Assembly (NCBI RefSeq): GCF_001553625.1
Contig: NZ_CP014230.1
Coordinates: 744,001 to 808,000, forward strand
DNA: 64,000 nt
From: Desulfomicrobium orale DSM 12838
Lineage (GTDB): Bacteria > Desulfobacterota > Desulfovibrionia > Desulfovibrionales > Desulfomicrobiaceae
Direction of reading: 5' to 3'
Shown: positions 23,557-32,310 of the stretch, one piece after another
Layout of the letters: every line of letters begins with the position of its first letter
Numbering within the stretch: position 1 is the stretch's first letter
Translations under genes and position numbers: made by a program
The notes under the pieces: generated by a model
Seen by the model: only the letters and a program-made list of their open reading frames with translations
Told to the model about the DNA's origin: nothing
Database searches by the model: none

Positions 23557-24153
23557 ATGAAGTATACGGCTTCCTACACGCCAGATTTCAGCACCCGCGA
23601 CGCCCATCCCGGCGTCAACCCGCTCTTTCCGGAGCGCTGGTCGCCGCGCTCCTTCTCCGGAGAGCCCATTGCCGCCGGAGATCTGGCCGTCATCTTCGAC
23701 GCGGCCCGCTGGGCTCCGTCTGCGTACAACGAACAGCCCTGGCGCATCCTGACTTCCACTCCGGAGACCTTCGACACTTTTCTGGGCCTGCTGGTGGAAC
23801 CCAACCAGAAATGGGCCAAGAGCGCGTCCCTGCTCGGCTTCATTCTGGCCCGCCGGAATTTCACCCATAACGGCGCGCCCAACGACTGGGCCGTGTTCGA
23901 CTGCGGCGCGGCCTGGGTGTCTTTCACCCTTCAGGCCAGCAGCCTGGGGCTGCATACCCATTGCATGGCCGGGATCAAAAAAGACGACGTTTACAAGGCC
24001 TTCGCCATTTCCAGGGAAGAATTCGAAGTGGTGGCCGGTTTTGCCATGGGCGTGCTGGCAGCCAGGGAGAAGCTGGAAAAGCCGTACATCGACTGGGAAA
24101 AGCCTTCCCCGCGCAAGTCGCTGGACGAAATCTGGAAGCGGGGCGCCTGGTAG
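23557..24153 (+). CDS. Nitroreductase-family FMN protein
   Basis: A 198-residue nitroreductase fold. FPERWSPRSFSGEPI near the N-terminus contains the FMN-phosphate-binding RxxR-like segment, followed by AARWAPSAYNEQPWR and the C-terminal GMAGIK-like loop (HTHCMAGIKKDD). These enzymes use FMN and NAD(P)H to reduce nitro compounds or related substrates. GCGGAGG precedes the ATG. A strong terminator follows. The natural substrate cannot be read from the sequence. Confidence 0.87.
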   Translation: MKYTASYTPDFSTRDAHPGVNPLFPERWSPRSFSGEPIAAGDLAVIFDAARWAPSAYNEQPWRILTSTPETFDTFLGLLVEPNQKWAKSASLLGFILARRNFTHNGAPNDWAVFDCGAAWVSFTLQASSLGLHTHCMAGIKKDDVYKAFAISREEFEVVAGFAMGVLAAREKLEKPYIDWEKPSPRKSLDEIWKRGAW

Positions 24154-24206
24154 GGCCGCAGATTTCAGCTTTGGCATCCGCTCAATCCGGATCGTGTCCC
24201 TGAAAG

Positions 24207-24234
24207 AAAAGGCCGTGAAATTCACGGCCTTTTT
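24207..24234. terminator. Bidirectional terminator between nitroreductase and metG
   Basis: AAAAGGCCGTGAA and TTCACGGCCTTTT form a perfect 13-bp inverted repeat, with T runs on both strands. It lies between two convergent genes. Confidence 0.92.
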
Positions 24235-24267
24235 GCGCTTCATGGCTGTATGAAAATTTAGCGGACG

Positions 24268-26175
24268 TCAGGACACCCTGCTGCCGTTTGCCACCTTGCC
24301 GGTGGGGGTCAGCAGCTGGAGCCCGTTTTCCTGCTTCACGGCCAGAACCATACCCTGAGAGACCAGCCCGCGCAGCTTGCGCGGTTTCAGATTGGCCACC
24401 ATGACCACCTGCCGTCCGGCCAGTTCCTCCGGTTTCCAGAATTCGGCCAGACCCGCCACGATCTGCCGCGGCTCTTCCTCTCCGGCGTCTATTTCCAGCA
24501 CCAGCAGCCGGTCGGCCGCAGGGTGAACCTTGGCCGCGAGCACCGTGCCCACGCGCAGGTCGACTTTGGCGAAGTCCTCGAATTCAATGTGGGGCGTATT
24601 CACCAGTGACGTAGCTTCGGGGGATGACTGGATTTTTGCGGCGTCTTTTTCCTGACGGGGGAACAGGTTGGATTTTTCCTCCACGGCTGTTCCCGGAGCA
24701 AGGCCGAACCAGGAGTTGGCTTCACCTTCCAGATCCGCGTCGCCGAGGCTGAATTTCACGCCCAGCTGGGCGAGCATGGTTTCGCTGGCCGAGGGCATGA
24801 CCGGCCACAGATGCAGGGCCACCTTGCGCATACCTTCCAGCACCACATACATGACCGTGCCCAGCCGGGTGGAGTCTCCATTCTTGTACAGGGTCCAGGG
24901 CGCGGCGGAGTCGATGTACTTGTTCAGATGGCGGATCAGATCCCACAGGGATCTGAGGGCCTTGGAAAACTGGAAATGCTCGAACTGGTCCTGGAAGTTG
25001 GCCATGGCGTTGTGGCCCACGGTCAGCACTTCCCGGTCCATGTCCTCAAGGGCCGCGCATTCGGGCACGATGCCGCCGAAATACTTGTGGGTCATGGACA
25101 GGGTCCGCGAAAAGAGGTTGCCCAGGTCGTTGGCCAGATCCGCGTTGAAGCGGTTCACCAGCGCCTCTTCGCTGAAGGAGGAGTCCTGGCCGAAGGTCAT
25201 TTCCGACAGCAGGAAATAGCGGAAGGCGGCGAGTCCGTACTTCCGGGCCATGTCCAGAGGGGCGACCACGTTGCCCAGGCTTTTGGACATCTTGGCTTCG
25301 TTGATGGTCCAGTATCCGTGCACGCGCAGCCCCTTGTACAGGGGGATGCCGGCGGACATGAGCATGGTCGGCCAGAACACGGCATGGGGCTTCAGGATGT
25401 CCTTGGCCACCAGGTGATGGGCTCCCGGCCAGTATTTGCGGAATTTTTCTCCGTCGGGGTAACCCAGCGCGGAAATGTAGTTGATAAGGGCGTCGAACCA
25501 GACATAGGTCACGAAATCTCTGTCAAAGGGCAGTTCGATGCCCCAGGTCAGCCGGGTTTTGGGCCGGGAAATGCACAGATCTCCAAGGTCTTCCCGGAGC
25601 ATGGCCAGGATTTCATTGCGGTAGCCTTCGGGCTGGATGAATTCCGGGTATTCCTCGATATGCCGGCGGAGCGGTTCAAGATATTTGCTCATGCGGAAAA
25701 AATAGTTCTTTTCCTTGATGAAGGCCGGAGCTGTCTGATGATCCGGGCATTTGCCGTCCACCAGCTCCTTTTCCGTGTAGAACCGCTCGCAGCCGTAGCA
25801 GTAATGCCCGCCGTACTCGTCGAAATAGATGTCTCCGTTGTCGAAGACGCGTTGCAGCACCTCCTGCACGCACTGCTTGTGGCGTTCCTCCGTGGTCCGG
25901 ATGAAATCGTCGTTGGCGATCTCCAGATCGGGCCAGAGATCCCTGAACAGCTGGCTGATGGCGTCGGCATAGACTTCAGGCGTCCGGCCTCCGGCTTCCG
26001 CGGCCTGGACGATTTTGTCTCCGTGTTCGTCGGTGCCTGTCAGAAAATAGGTCATGTCGCCCTTCAGACGGTGGAAGCGGCTCACGCTGTCGGCAACGAT
26101 GGTGGTGTAGCCGTGCCCCAGATGCGGGCGGGCGTTCACGTAATAGATGGGTGTGGATATGAAAAAAGATTTCAT
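24268..26175 (-). CDS. metG: Methionyl-tRNA synthetase
   Basis: A 635-residue class I synthetase. It has the HIGH variant PHLGHGYT at about residue 18, one zinc knuckle (YCYGCERF...GKCPDH), KMSKSLGNVV at about residue 298, an anticodon-binding helical domain, and a C-terminal EMAP-like tRNA-binding domain (FEDFAKVDLRVGTVLAAKVH to the end). It charges Met onto initiator and elongator tRNA-Met in the cytoplasm. AAGGAG lies 6 bases before the ATG. It is 26 bases downstream of ricT, so probably in the same transcript. Confidence 0.98.
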   Translation of the reverse strand: MKSFFISTPIYYVNARPHLGHGYTTIVADSVSRFHRLKGDMTYFLTGTDEHGDKIVQAAEAGGRTPEVYADAISQLFRDLWPDLEIANDDFIRTTEERHKQCVQEVLQRVFDNGDIYFDEYGGHYCYGCERFYTEKELVDGKCPDHQTAPAFIKEKNYFFRMSKYLEPLRRHIEEYPEFIQPEGYRNEILAMLREDLGDLCISRPKTRLTWGIELPFDRDFVTYVWFDALINYISALGYPDGEKFRKYWPGAHHLVAKDILKPHAVFWPTMLMSAGIPLYKGLRVHGYWTINEAKMSKSLGNVVAPLDMARKYGLAAFRYFLLSEMTFGQDSSFSEEALVNRFNADLANDLGNLFSRTLSMTHKYFGGIVPECAALEDMDREVLTVGHNAMANFQDQFEHFQFSKALRSLWDLIRHLNKYIDSAAPWTLYKNGDSTRLGTVMYVVLEGMRKVALHLWPVMPSASETMLAQLGVKFSLGDADLEGEANSWFGLAPGTAVEEKSNLFPRQEKDAAKIQSSPEATSLVNTPHIEFEDFAKVDLRVGTVLAAKVHPAADRLLVLEIDAGEEEPRQIVAGLAEFWKPEELAGRQVVMVANLKPRKLRGLVSQGMVLAVKQENGLQLLTPTGKVANGSRVS

Positions 26176-26201
26176 TGGTTCTCCTTGAGTCGCCTGAAAA
26201 T

Positions 26202-27356
26202 CTATTCCGCCGGAGCTGGGGACTGGCCGCCGTCCCGGGGTGTCCCGGATTTTCGCCGCCTGTCGCGGCGGCGCGGGTCCCTGCGCTCTTCGGCTTCCGG
26301 TCTGGATGAAGAGCGGGGCGGGCGGGCCTCCTGACGCTGTGGGCGAGGGTGCGGTTCATTCCGTTCGGTGCGCTCCGGCTGCTTCCGCCCGGCGTCCTGA
26401 CGGTCGCCCTCGTGCCGGGGAGGTCTGTTCTGCTGCGACCTGAAAGCCCGCCGGGGGCGTTTGGCCGAACGGGTTTCCGGATCCGCCAGAGCGGCCAGCT
26501 CGGCCGGAATTTCGCCGCTCACGTCCCCGTGGCCGGCCATGCGCGGCTGGTCCGGTGACAGCATGGCGTTCCAGTCGTCCAGAGAAAAATCCAGCTCCTC
26601 TCCGGCCTCGTTCATCACGCTGACGGAATCGCGGAACATGTTGGCCCTGAGCGTTTTCATGGCCCCGTGGGTGGTCATGTATTTGCGGCCGATACGCGGG
26701 GCCCGGTTCTGGAAATCGGCGTAGTTGTCCTTCTCGTAGGCCAGACAGCACAGCAGGCGGCCGCAGACTCCGGAAATCTTGGCCGGGTTGAGGAACAGGT
26801 TCTGGTCCTTGGCCATCTTGATGGTCACCGGCGCGAAGTTCCGCAGGTACCGGCGGCAGCAGCAGATTTCCCCGCAGCCGCCCAATGCCCCGATCATCTG
26901 GGTTTCGTGGCGCACGCCGATCTGGCGGAGCTCGATGCGCGTACGGTAGGCCCGGACCAGATCCTTGACCAGTTCACGGAAATCCACCCGGCCCGGAGCG
27001 GTGAAATAGAAGATCATCTTGCTCTTGTCGAAATAGATCTCCACATCCACCAGTTTCATGTCCAGTCCGAAACGGGACACGCATTGCTGACAGAATTTCT
27101 TGGATTCTCCGGCCAGCTCCTGGTTTTCCTGCCAGATATCCAGATCTTCCTGAGTGGCGGGGCGGTAGATGGGTTTCAACGTCCCGGCGTCGAGGCCCTC
27201 GGGCAGGGTGTCGCGAAGGCTCATTACTTCGCCGAAGCCGATGCCTTCCTCGGTTTTGACGAGCACCCGGTCGCGCATGTTCAGCACGAAGGGCGAGGTC
27301 GTGAAAAAGTAAATCTGTCCGTGGCGTTTGAAGGAAACGCCTGCGTATTGCGCCAT
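26202..27356 (-). CDS. ricT: PSP1/RicT-type stage 0 sporulation family protein
   Basis: A 384-residue protein whose N-terminal two thirds form the PSP1 domain: GVSFKRHGQIYFF, FYFTAPGRVDFRELVKDLV, and the Cys-rich GALGGCGEICCCRRYL and GVCGRLLCCLAYE segments that bind an Fe-S cluster in B. subtilis RicAFT. The last about 100 residues are very basic and Arg/Pro-rich, probably disordered and RNA-binding. It is found upstream of metG in many bacteria. In non-sporulating bacteria the role is unclear; RNA processing is the best guess. Confidence 0.88.
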   Translation of the reverse strand: MAQYAGVSFKRHGQIYFFTTSPFVLNMRDRVLVKTEEGIGFGEVMSLRDTLPEGLDAGTLKPIYRPATQEDLDIWQENQELAGESKKFCQQCVSRFGLDMKLVDVEIYFDKSKMIFYFTAPGRVDFRELVKDLVRAYRTRIELRQIGVRHETQMIGALGGCGEICCCRRYLRNFAPVTIKMAKDQNLFLNPAKISGVCGRLLCCLAYEKDNYADFQNRAPRIGRKYMTTHGAMKTLRANMFRDSVSVMNEAGEELDFSLDDWNAMLSPDQPRMAGHGDVSGEIPAELAALADPETRSAKRPRRAFRSQQNRPPRHEGDRQDAGRKQPERTERNEPHPRPQRQEARPPRSSSRPEAEERRDPRRRDRRRKSGTPRDGGQSPAPAE

Positions 27357-27492
27357 ATATGTTCCGAAGCCGTCCGGTGGACAGCGCTGAAGTCCTTAAA
27401 TGGTTTCGTGACGGGGACCATTTTTTGTAACGGCAGACGCCGGAAGTGACAAGTCGTTCTCCCGAAGAAGACCTGGGCGGAGGCCGTCAGAT

Positions 27493-27528
27493 AAAAGCGC
27501 CCCCGGAATGTCTCCCGGAGGCGCTTTC
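27493..27528 (-). terminator. Terminator downstream of nfnB
   Basis: On the minus strand AAAGCGCC(T)CCGG, loop AGACATT-type, CCGG(G)GGCGCTTTT is followed by ATCT. It lies 22 bases beyond the nfnB stop. One central mismatch interrupts the stem. Confidence 0.85.
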
Positions 27529-27549
27529 GAGGCATGGCCGGAGAGCGGG

Positions 27550-28977
27550 TTACTGCTCCACGCCGAGCCTGCGCGCGATTTCCCGGGCGGCCTTCCGTCC
27601 CGCGCCCATGGCCAGCACTACGGTGGCCGCGCCGGTGACGATGTCTCCTCCGGCGAAAACCATGGGAATGTCCGTCTCCCCAGTTTCCGGATCGGCCTTG
27701 ATGTAGGCCCACTTGTTCAGGGTCAGTTCCGGGGTTTCGCGCAGCAGCACCGGGTTGGGGCCGGTGCCGATGCCCAGAACGGCCAGATCGGTGGGGATGT
27801 CGAAATAGGCATCTTTCACGGGCACGGGCCTGCGCCGCCCGGAATCGTCGGGTTCGCCAAGCTCCATGCGCTGAACCGTCAGACTGATCAGCCGGCCGTG
27901 TTCGTCGCCGTTGAAGGCGATGGGTGCGGCCAGGTTTTCCAGTACGACGCCTTCTTCCAGGGCATGTTCCAGCTCTTCCAGCCGGGCGGGCATTTCTTCC
28001 TTGGTCCGGCGGTACACGATGGTCACTTTTTCCGCGTTCAGGCGCAGGGCCGTACGTGCGGCATCCATGGCCACGTTGCCGCCGCCGAGGACCACGACAT
28101 GGCGTCCGGCGGCCACCGGCGTGTCCACTTCCGGAAATCTGTAGCCGCGCATCAGATTGACGCGGGTCAGATATTCGTTGGCGCTGTACACGCCGAGCAG
28201 GCTTTCGCCCGGTATGCCCAGAAATTTGGGCAGCCCGGCGCCCACGCCGATGAATACGGCCTGGTAGCCCTCGTCCATCAGCTCCCGGATGCCTACGGTC
28301 TTGCCCACCACCCAGTTGGTCTTGAACTCCACACCCATACGTTTGAGGAATTCCACCTCCGTGCGCACGATGGACTTGGGCAGGCGGAATTCCGGAATGC
28401 CGTATACCAGCACGCCGCCAACTTCATGGAGGGCTTCGAACACGGTGACGGGGATGCCCAGCGCGGCCAGATATCCGGCGACGGTGAGGCTGCTGGGGCC
28501 CGATCCCACACAGGCCACTTTCAGGTCGTCTCGCAGCAGGCGGCACTCGTCTCCGCCTGTGACGGCGTCGCAGGGATTTTCCGCGTAGTAGGAATCGGCC
28601 ACAAACCTTTCCAGCCGCCCGATGGCGATGGGCTGTCCCGTGGGCAGAAGCTTGCATTTGAGCTCGCACTGCTTCTCCTGAGGGCAGACCCGGCCGCAGA
28701 TGGCGGGCAGGCTGTTGGTGGCCTTGATCACCGAGTAGGCTTCATCCAGCCGTCCTTCCGCCACATGGCGGATGAACTGTTTGCAATCCACCTCCACGGG
28801 ACAGCCCAGCTGGCAGGGAGCCTTCTTGCACTGCAAACATCGGCCGGCTTCTGTTCTGGCCTGTTCAAGCGTGTATCCGAGGGCCACTTCGCTGAAGTTG
28901 CCCCGCCTCAGCTGTGCGTCCTGCATGGGCATGGACACGCGGGGAAGACGCTTAGTTTTTTGATTCATGGCATTCAC
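27550..28977 (-). CDS. nfnB: NfnB/GltA-type NADPH-dependent oxidoreductase
   Basis: A 475-residue protein. N-terminal cysteines for two [4Fe-4S] clusters (CLQCKKAPCQLGCPVEVDC and CGRVCPQEKQCELKC) are followed by an FAD site (VGSGPSSLTVAGYLA) and an NADP site (VLGGGNVAMDAARTALRL). This is the layout of NADPH-dependent glutamate-synthase small chain and of NfnB. Because the upstream gene encodes NfnA (overlap 26 bases), the pair is read as electron-bifurcating NADH-dependent ferredoxin:NADP+ oxidoreductase rather than glutamate synthase; no GltB large chain is nearby. The start is at 28977 or 28968. Confidence 0.9.
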   Translation of the reverse strand: MNAMNQKTKRLPRVSMPMQDAQLRRGNFSEVALGYTLEQARTEAGRCLQCKKAPCQLGCPVEVDCKQFIRHVAEGRLDEAYSVIKATNSLPAICGRVCPQEKQCELKCKLLPTGQPIAIGRLERFVADSYYAENPCDAVTGGDECRLLRDDLKVACVGSGPSSLTVAGYLAALGIPVTVFEALHEVGGVLVYGIPEFRLPKSIVRTEVEFLKRMGVEFKTNWVVGKTVGIRELMDEGYQAVFIGVGAGLPKFLGIPGESLLGVYSANEYLTRVNLMRGYRFPEVDTPVAAGRHVVVLGGGNVAMDAARTALRLNAEKVTIVYRRTKEEMPARLEELEHALEEGVVLENLAAPIAFNGDEHGRLISLTVQRMELGEPDDSGRRRPVPVKDAYFDIPTDLAVLGIGTGPNPVLLRETPELTLNKWAYIKADPETGETDIPMVFAGGDIVTGAATVVLAMGAGRKAAREIARRLGVEQ

Positions 28978-29794
28978 AGTAGCGTTTATAGGATTCTTTT
29001 TCCTGAGTCACGTAGGACCCAAGCCGTAACATGAGTTCGTCGAAATCCACCTGATGCGCGTCGAATTCGGGGCCGTCCACGCAGGCGAAGCGGATATTGT
29101 TGTCCACCCGCACCCGGCAGGCGCCGCACATGCCGATGCCGTCCACCATAATGGAGTTCAGGCTGACCACGGTCTTCACGCCGAAGGGCCGGGTCACTCC
29201 GGCCACGGCCCGCATCATGGGCACCGGTCCCACGGCCACCACTTCCTTTATCTGCGGGTCCTCCTCCAGGCGTTTCTGCAGAATCTGGGTGACGAAGCCT
29301 TTTTCTCCCCGGCTGCCGTCGTCTGTGGCCACCAGTACTTCGTGGCTGAACTTCCTGAGTTCCTCCTCGAACAGCAGCAGGTCGGCGGAACGCGCTCCGA
29401 TGACGGAAACCACCCGGTTGCCGGCCTGGGCGTGCCCCTTGGCGATGTGATGCATGGCCGCGATGCCCGTGCCGCCGCCCACGCAGATCACCGTGCCGAC
29501 CTTGTGGATGTCCGTAGGTTGCCCCAGAGGGCCGCACAGGTCCAGAATACTGTCGCCCTGCTCCAGAGCCTCCAGCATGGCCGTGCTCCGGCCCAGTACC
29601 AGATAGACGATGGTGATGGTGCCTGCCCCGGCGTCGGCGTCGGCGATGGTCAGGGGAAAGCGTTCGCCGGATTCATTGATCCGCAGGATGACGAAATTCC
29701 CCGGTTTGGCTTTTCTCGCGATTTCCGGAGCATCCAGGGTCAGTTCCGTGGTTTTCCCCGGAATCAGTGCCCTTTTCTTCAGAATTTTGTTCAC
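28952..29794 (-). CDS. nfnA: NfnA-type ferredoxin-NADP reductase subunit alpha
   Basis: A 280-residue flavoprotein of the DHOD-electron-transfer/sulfide-dehydrogenase group. An FAD-binding barrel (RFPLTIADADAGAG) is followed by an NAD(H) site (VICVGGGTGIAAMHHIA) and C-terminal cysteines for a [2Fe-2S] cluster (GMCGACRV and FACVDGPEF). With NfnB it couples NADH and reduced ferredoxin to NADP+ reduction in anaerobes. The GTG at 29794 is chosen because GGAGG lies 5 bases upstream; the ATG at 29806 overlaps that site. Translationally coupled to nfnB. Confidence 0.9.
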   Translation of the reverse strand: MNKILKKRALIPGKTTELTLDAPEIARKAKPGNFVILRINESGERFPLTIADADAGAGTITIVYLVLGRSTAMLEALEQGDSILDLCGPLGQPTDIHKVGTVICVGGGTGIAAMHHIAKGHAQAGNRVVSVIGARSADLLLFEEELRKFSHEVLVATDDGSRGEKGFVTQILQKRLEEDPQIKEVVAVGPVPMMRAVAGVTRPFGVKTVVSLNSIMVDGIGMCGACRVRVDNNIRFACVDGPEFDAHQVDFDELMLRLGSYVTQEKESYKRYCECHESKN

Positions 29795-29968
29795 CGGCAC
29801 CTCCATGCCCGAAGGCGTTTCGAAGGCTCTGGCGTGAAGCCCTCTTTTTCCGCCTGTCTGTCAGAATTTTCGGGTGATAGTAAAGGAAAAAAACATCTGC
29901 CGAGTTCAATAACCCTTTGAAATGCCGGATTCCAGTCACGGAAGGGACAAGACCCCGGCTTCATGCGC

Positions 29969-30964
29969 TTAAAAATCGGCCCAGCGCTGATATTTCCTGA
30001 CTGAGGAGGAAGCCAGCTCCGATTCCAGCTCTTCCCGGCTCACGGCCGCGGCGCCGACCTGGCCGACGACCAGTCCCGCCGCGCAGTTGGCCAGAACGCA
30101 TGAATCCAGCAGGTCGAACCCTGAACTCAGGGCCAGAGCGATGACCGCGATCACGGTGTCTCCGGCGCCGGTTACGTCAAAGACCTTTTGGGCCGTGGTG
30201 GGCAGATGAAAAACGCCTTGTCCCGGCAGGAACACGGCCATGCCGTCCGCGCCCAGGGTGATGACCAGACTTTCAAGCCTGTGCCGCTCCACGATATGTT
30301 TCCCGGCCCGGATGATGTCTTCCCGCCCGGCAACGGGCAAGCCTGCGCCTTCGGAGGCTTCCTTGGCGTTGGGCGTCATGCAGTACAGATTCCGGTAATG
30401 GGGAAAATTGCATGTTTTGGGATCGAGGATGATTTTCCGCCCGGCGGCACGCTCGTGGAGCCAGGTCAGAAATTCGGCGGAAACGACGCCCTTGCCGTAG
30501 TCCGAGAGCACGATGATTTCGAATCCGTCCACGAGCCCGTCCACGGTTCTCCGCAATGCCGCGGACTCTCCGGCGTCCAGCGGCAGGGTGGTTTCCCTGT
30601 CCACACGCAGCATTTGCTGGTGCGCGGCCATGATCCGGGTTTTGAGAGTGGTTTCCCGGCTCGTGGAATGAATCAGCCGGGCGTCGATATACAGGGCCCG
30701 GCAGAGCCGCTCCAGTTCGTCACCGTGTCCGTCCGCCCCGCATACGCTGACCAGCGTGGGAGACCCGTCCAGCAGGGCCGCGTTCTGGGCCACGTTTCCC
30801 GCTCCGCCGATCTTGAAATCCTGGTTTACCACGCGGACGACGGGCACCGGGGCTTCGGGCGAAATGCGTTCCACCACACCGTGCTGGTACCGGTCGAGCA
30901 TGATGTCGCCGATGACCAGCACTTTCGCCCCGGCCAGTCGGGCCGTGTCGGCGGACGGACTCAC
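29969..30964 (-). CDS. hldE1: D-glycero-beta-D-manno-heptose-7-phosphate kinase
   Basis: A 331-residue PfkB-family sugar kinase equal to the kinase half of E. coli HldE (RfaE domain I). Motifs are VIGDIMLDRYQHG, GGAGNVAQNAALL, and the catalytic DVTGAGDTV near the C-terminus. It phosphorylates heptose-7-phosphate on C1 in ADP-heptose synthesis for lipopolysaccharide. The adenylyltransferase half is a separate gene at 37636. It starts with GTG overlapping the parB stop by 4 bases, so it is translationally coupled to parB. Confidence 0.95.
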   Translation of the reverse strand: MSPSADTARLAGAKVLVIGDIMLDRYQHGVVERISPEAPVPVVRVVNQDFKIGGAGNVAQNAALLDGSPTLVSVCGADGHGDELERLCRALYIDARLIHSTSRETTLKTRIMAAHQQMLRVDRETTLPLDAGESAALRRTVDGLVDGFEIIVLSDYGKGVVSAEFLTWLHERAAGRKIILDPKTCNFPHYRNLYCMTPNAKEASEGAGLPVAGREDIIRAGKHIVERHRLESLVITLGADGMAVFLPGQGVFHLPTTAQKVFDVTGAGDTVIAVIALALSSGFDLLDSCVLANCAAGLVVGQVGAAAVSREELESELASSSVRKYQRWADF

Positions 30965-31827
30965 GCGTCCTCCTGTGAGATCTTTTCCAGCGCCCTGGTG
31001 ATGCGTTCCCGTTCTTCCTCGCTGGCGTAGGACAGGACGACCTTGCCCTTTTCCCTGGTGCCCGAACAGCTGATGGTGAAGCGGCCGCGCAGTGCCCGGA
31101 CCAGTCCCCCGATGTCTTCGGCCGGAATCGCTCGGGCCGGCCGGTGGGGGCGTTTTTCCCGGAGCCTGCGGATGGCGTCTTCCAGCGCCCGCACGGTGAG
31201 TCCCTTGTCCGCGGCGGCCTGGGCCAGAGATTCCATGGCGGCGGTGTCATCCAGCGCCAGCAGGGCCCGGCCGTGACCGGCGGAGAGCACGCCTTTTTCC
31301 AGCAGGGTCTGCGCCTTTTCCGGCAGCTTCAGAAGGCGCAGACAGTTGGCCACCGCGGGCCGGCTTTTGCCGATCCGGTCGGCCAGCTCTTCCTGCGTGA
31401 TTCCGAGATGATCCCTGATCTGCCCGCAGGCCCGGGCTTCCTCCATGGGATTTAAGTCTTCACGCTGCAGGTTTTCAATGAGGGCGATGGTCATGCTCTC
31501 GTAGTCGTCCATGGTCCGGACGATGCACTGGATTTCCGTCAGACCGGCCAGTACGCAGGCCCTCCAGCGCCGCTCTCCGGCCACGATTTCATATGTGCCG
31601 TCGGGCATGGGGCGCACCAGAACGGGCTGGATGAGGCCCTGAGTCCTGATGGACCCGGCCAGCTCTTCCAGCGCCGCAGAGTCGAAATGCTGCCGGGGCT
31701 GATGCGCGTTGGGTTTCAGGGATTCTGCGGGCAGGTTGACGGTCTGCGCTCCATGGCCGGATTCGACAGCAGGACTTTTGATGAGTACATCCAGACCCCG
31801 GCCAAGCCCTCTTTTTTTCATGATCAT
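30961..31827 (-). CDS. parB: Chromosome-partitioning protein ParB
   Basis: A 288-residue ParB/Spo0J protein. KKRGLGRGLDVLI at the N-terminus precedes the CTP-binding ParB domain (HQPRQHFDS, EIVAGERRWRACVLAG, LIENLQREDLNPMEEA) and the helix-turn-helix ITQEELADRIGKSRPAVANC, then a C-terminal dimer domain. It binds parS, spreads as a clamp and directs origin segregation with ParA. Three parS-like sites lie within 4 kb. parA is upstream but separated by a gene on the other strand. Confidence 0.97.
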   Translation of the reverse strand: MIMKKRGLGRGLDVLIKSPAVESGHGAQTVNLPAESLKPNAHQPRQHFDSAALEELAGSIRTQGLIQPVLVRPMPDGTYEIVAGERRWRACVLAGLTEIQCIVRTMDDYESMTIALIENLQREDLNPMEEARACGQIRDHLGITQEELADRIGKSRPAVANCLRLLKLPEKAQTLLEKGVLSAGHGRALLALDDTAAMESLAQAAADKGLTVRALEDAIRRLREKRPHRPARAIPAEDIGGLVRALRGRFTISCSGTREKGKVVLSYASEEERERITRALEKISQEDA

Positions 31828-31899
31828 GGTTTTCTCGCGGTGTTTGCCCGGTCCGCCGGGCTTTCAATTTACTGCAAAAGCGCCACCCAAGGAGTGCGT

Positions 31900-32310
31900 A
31901 TGAACAAGGATACGGCCATCAGATATCTCGTGGACGCCCAAGGCAAGGCTCAGGGCGTGTTTCTGGAAGAAGAAATGTGGCAGCGGGTCTGTTCGCATGT
32001 GCTGACCGAGCTGGAAAAGCTTTTTCCCTCTGAAACCGGTCCTGCCGAGCCGTTGGCTGACCTGGCCCTCCTGGAAAAATACTGGGACTTCCGCTACGAT
32101 CTGCCCACGGATGTGGCCTGCGATATTTGCGGGGCATCCTCACCCGACTGGCAGGCTGACGAGCCGCGCAAGTTCATCCTCAGGGCGGCCAACATGGGCG
32201 GGCTGCTGTCTTTTCAGTGTGTGTCCTGCAAGGCCCGCGTGACCAAGCGTCATTTCAAGGACAAGGTTACCGTGAGCTGCACTCCTCAGTTTTCCTGCAC
32301 CTGCGGCTGA
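31900..32310 (+). CDS. Zinc-ribbon-like protein of unknown function between parA and parB
   Basis: A 136-residue protein on the strand opposite to parA and parB. AAGGAG lies 6 bases before the ATG. The N-terminal half (AIRYLVDAQGKAQGVFLEEE-MW) resembles short antitoxin-like beta hairpins followed by helices. The C-terminal half has CDIC, FQCVSC and SCTPQFSCTCG, which could bind zinc or an Fe-S cluster. The 3' end overlaps the parA 3' end by 25 bases. I do not recognise the family. Reading frame, ribosome-binding site and cysteine pattern make it a real gene. Confidence 0.8.
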   Translation: MNKDTAIRYLVDAQGKAQGVFLEEEMWQRVCSHVLTELEKLFPSETGPAEPLADLALLEKYWDFRYDLPTDVACDICGASSPDWQADEPRKFILRAANMGGLLSFQCVSCKARVTKRHFKDKVTVSCTPQFSCTCG

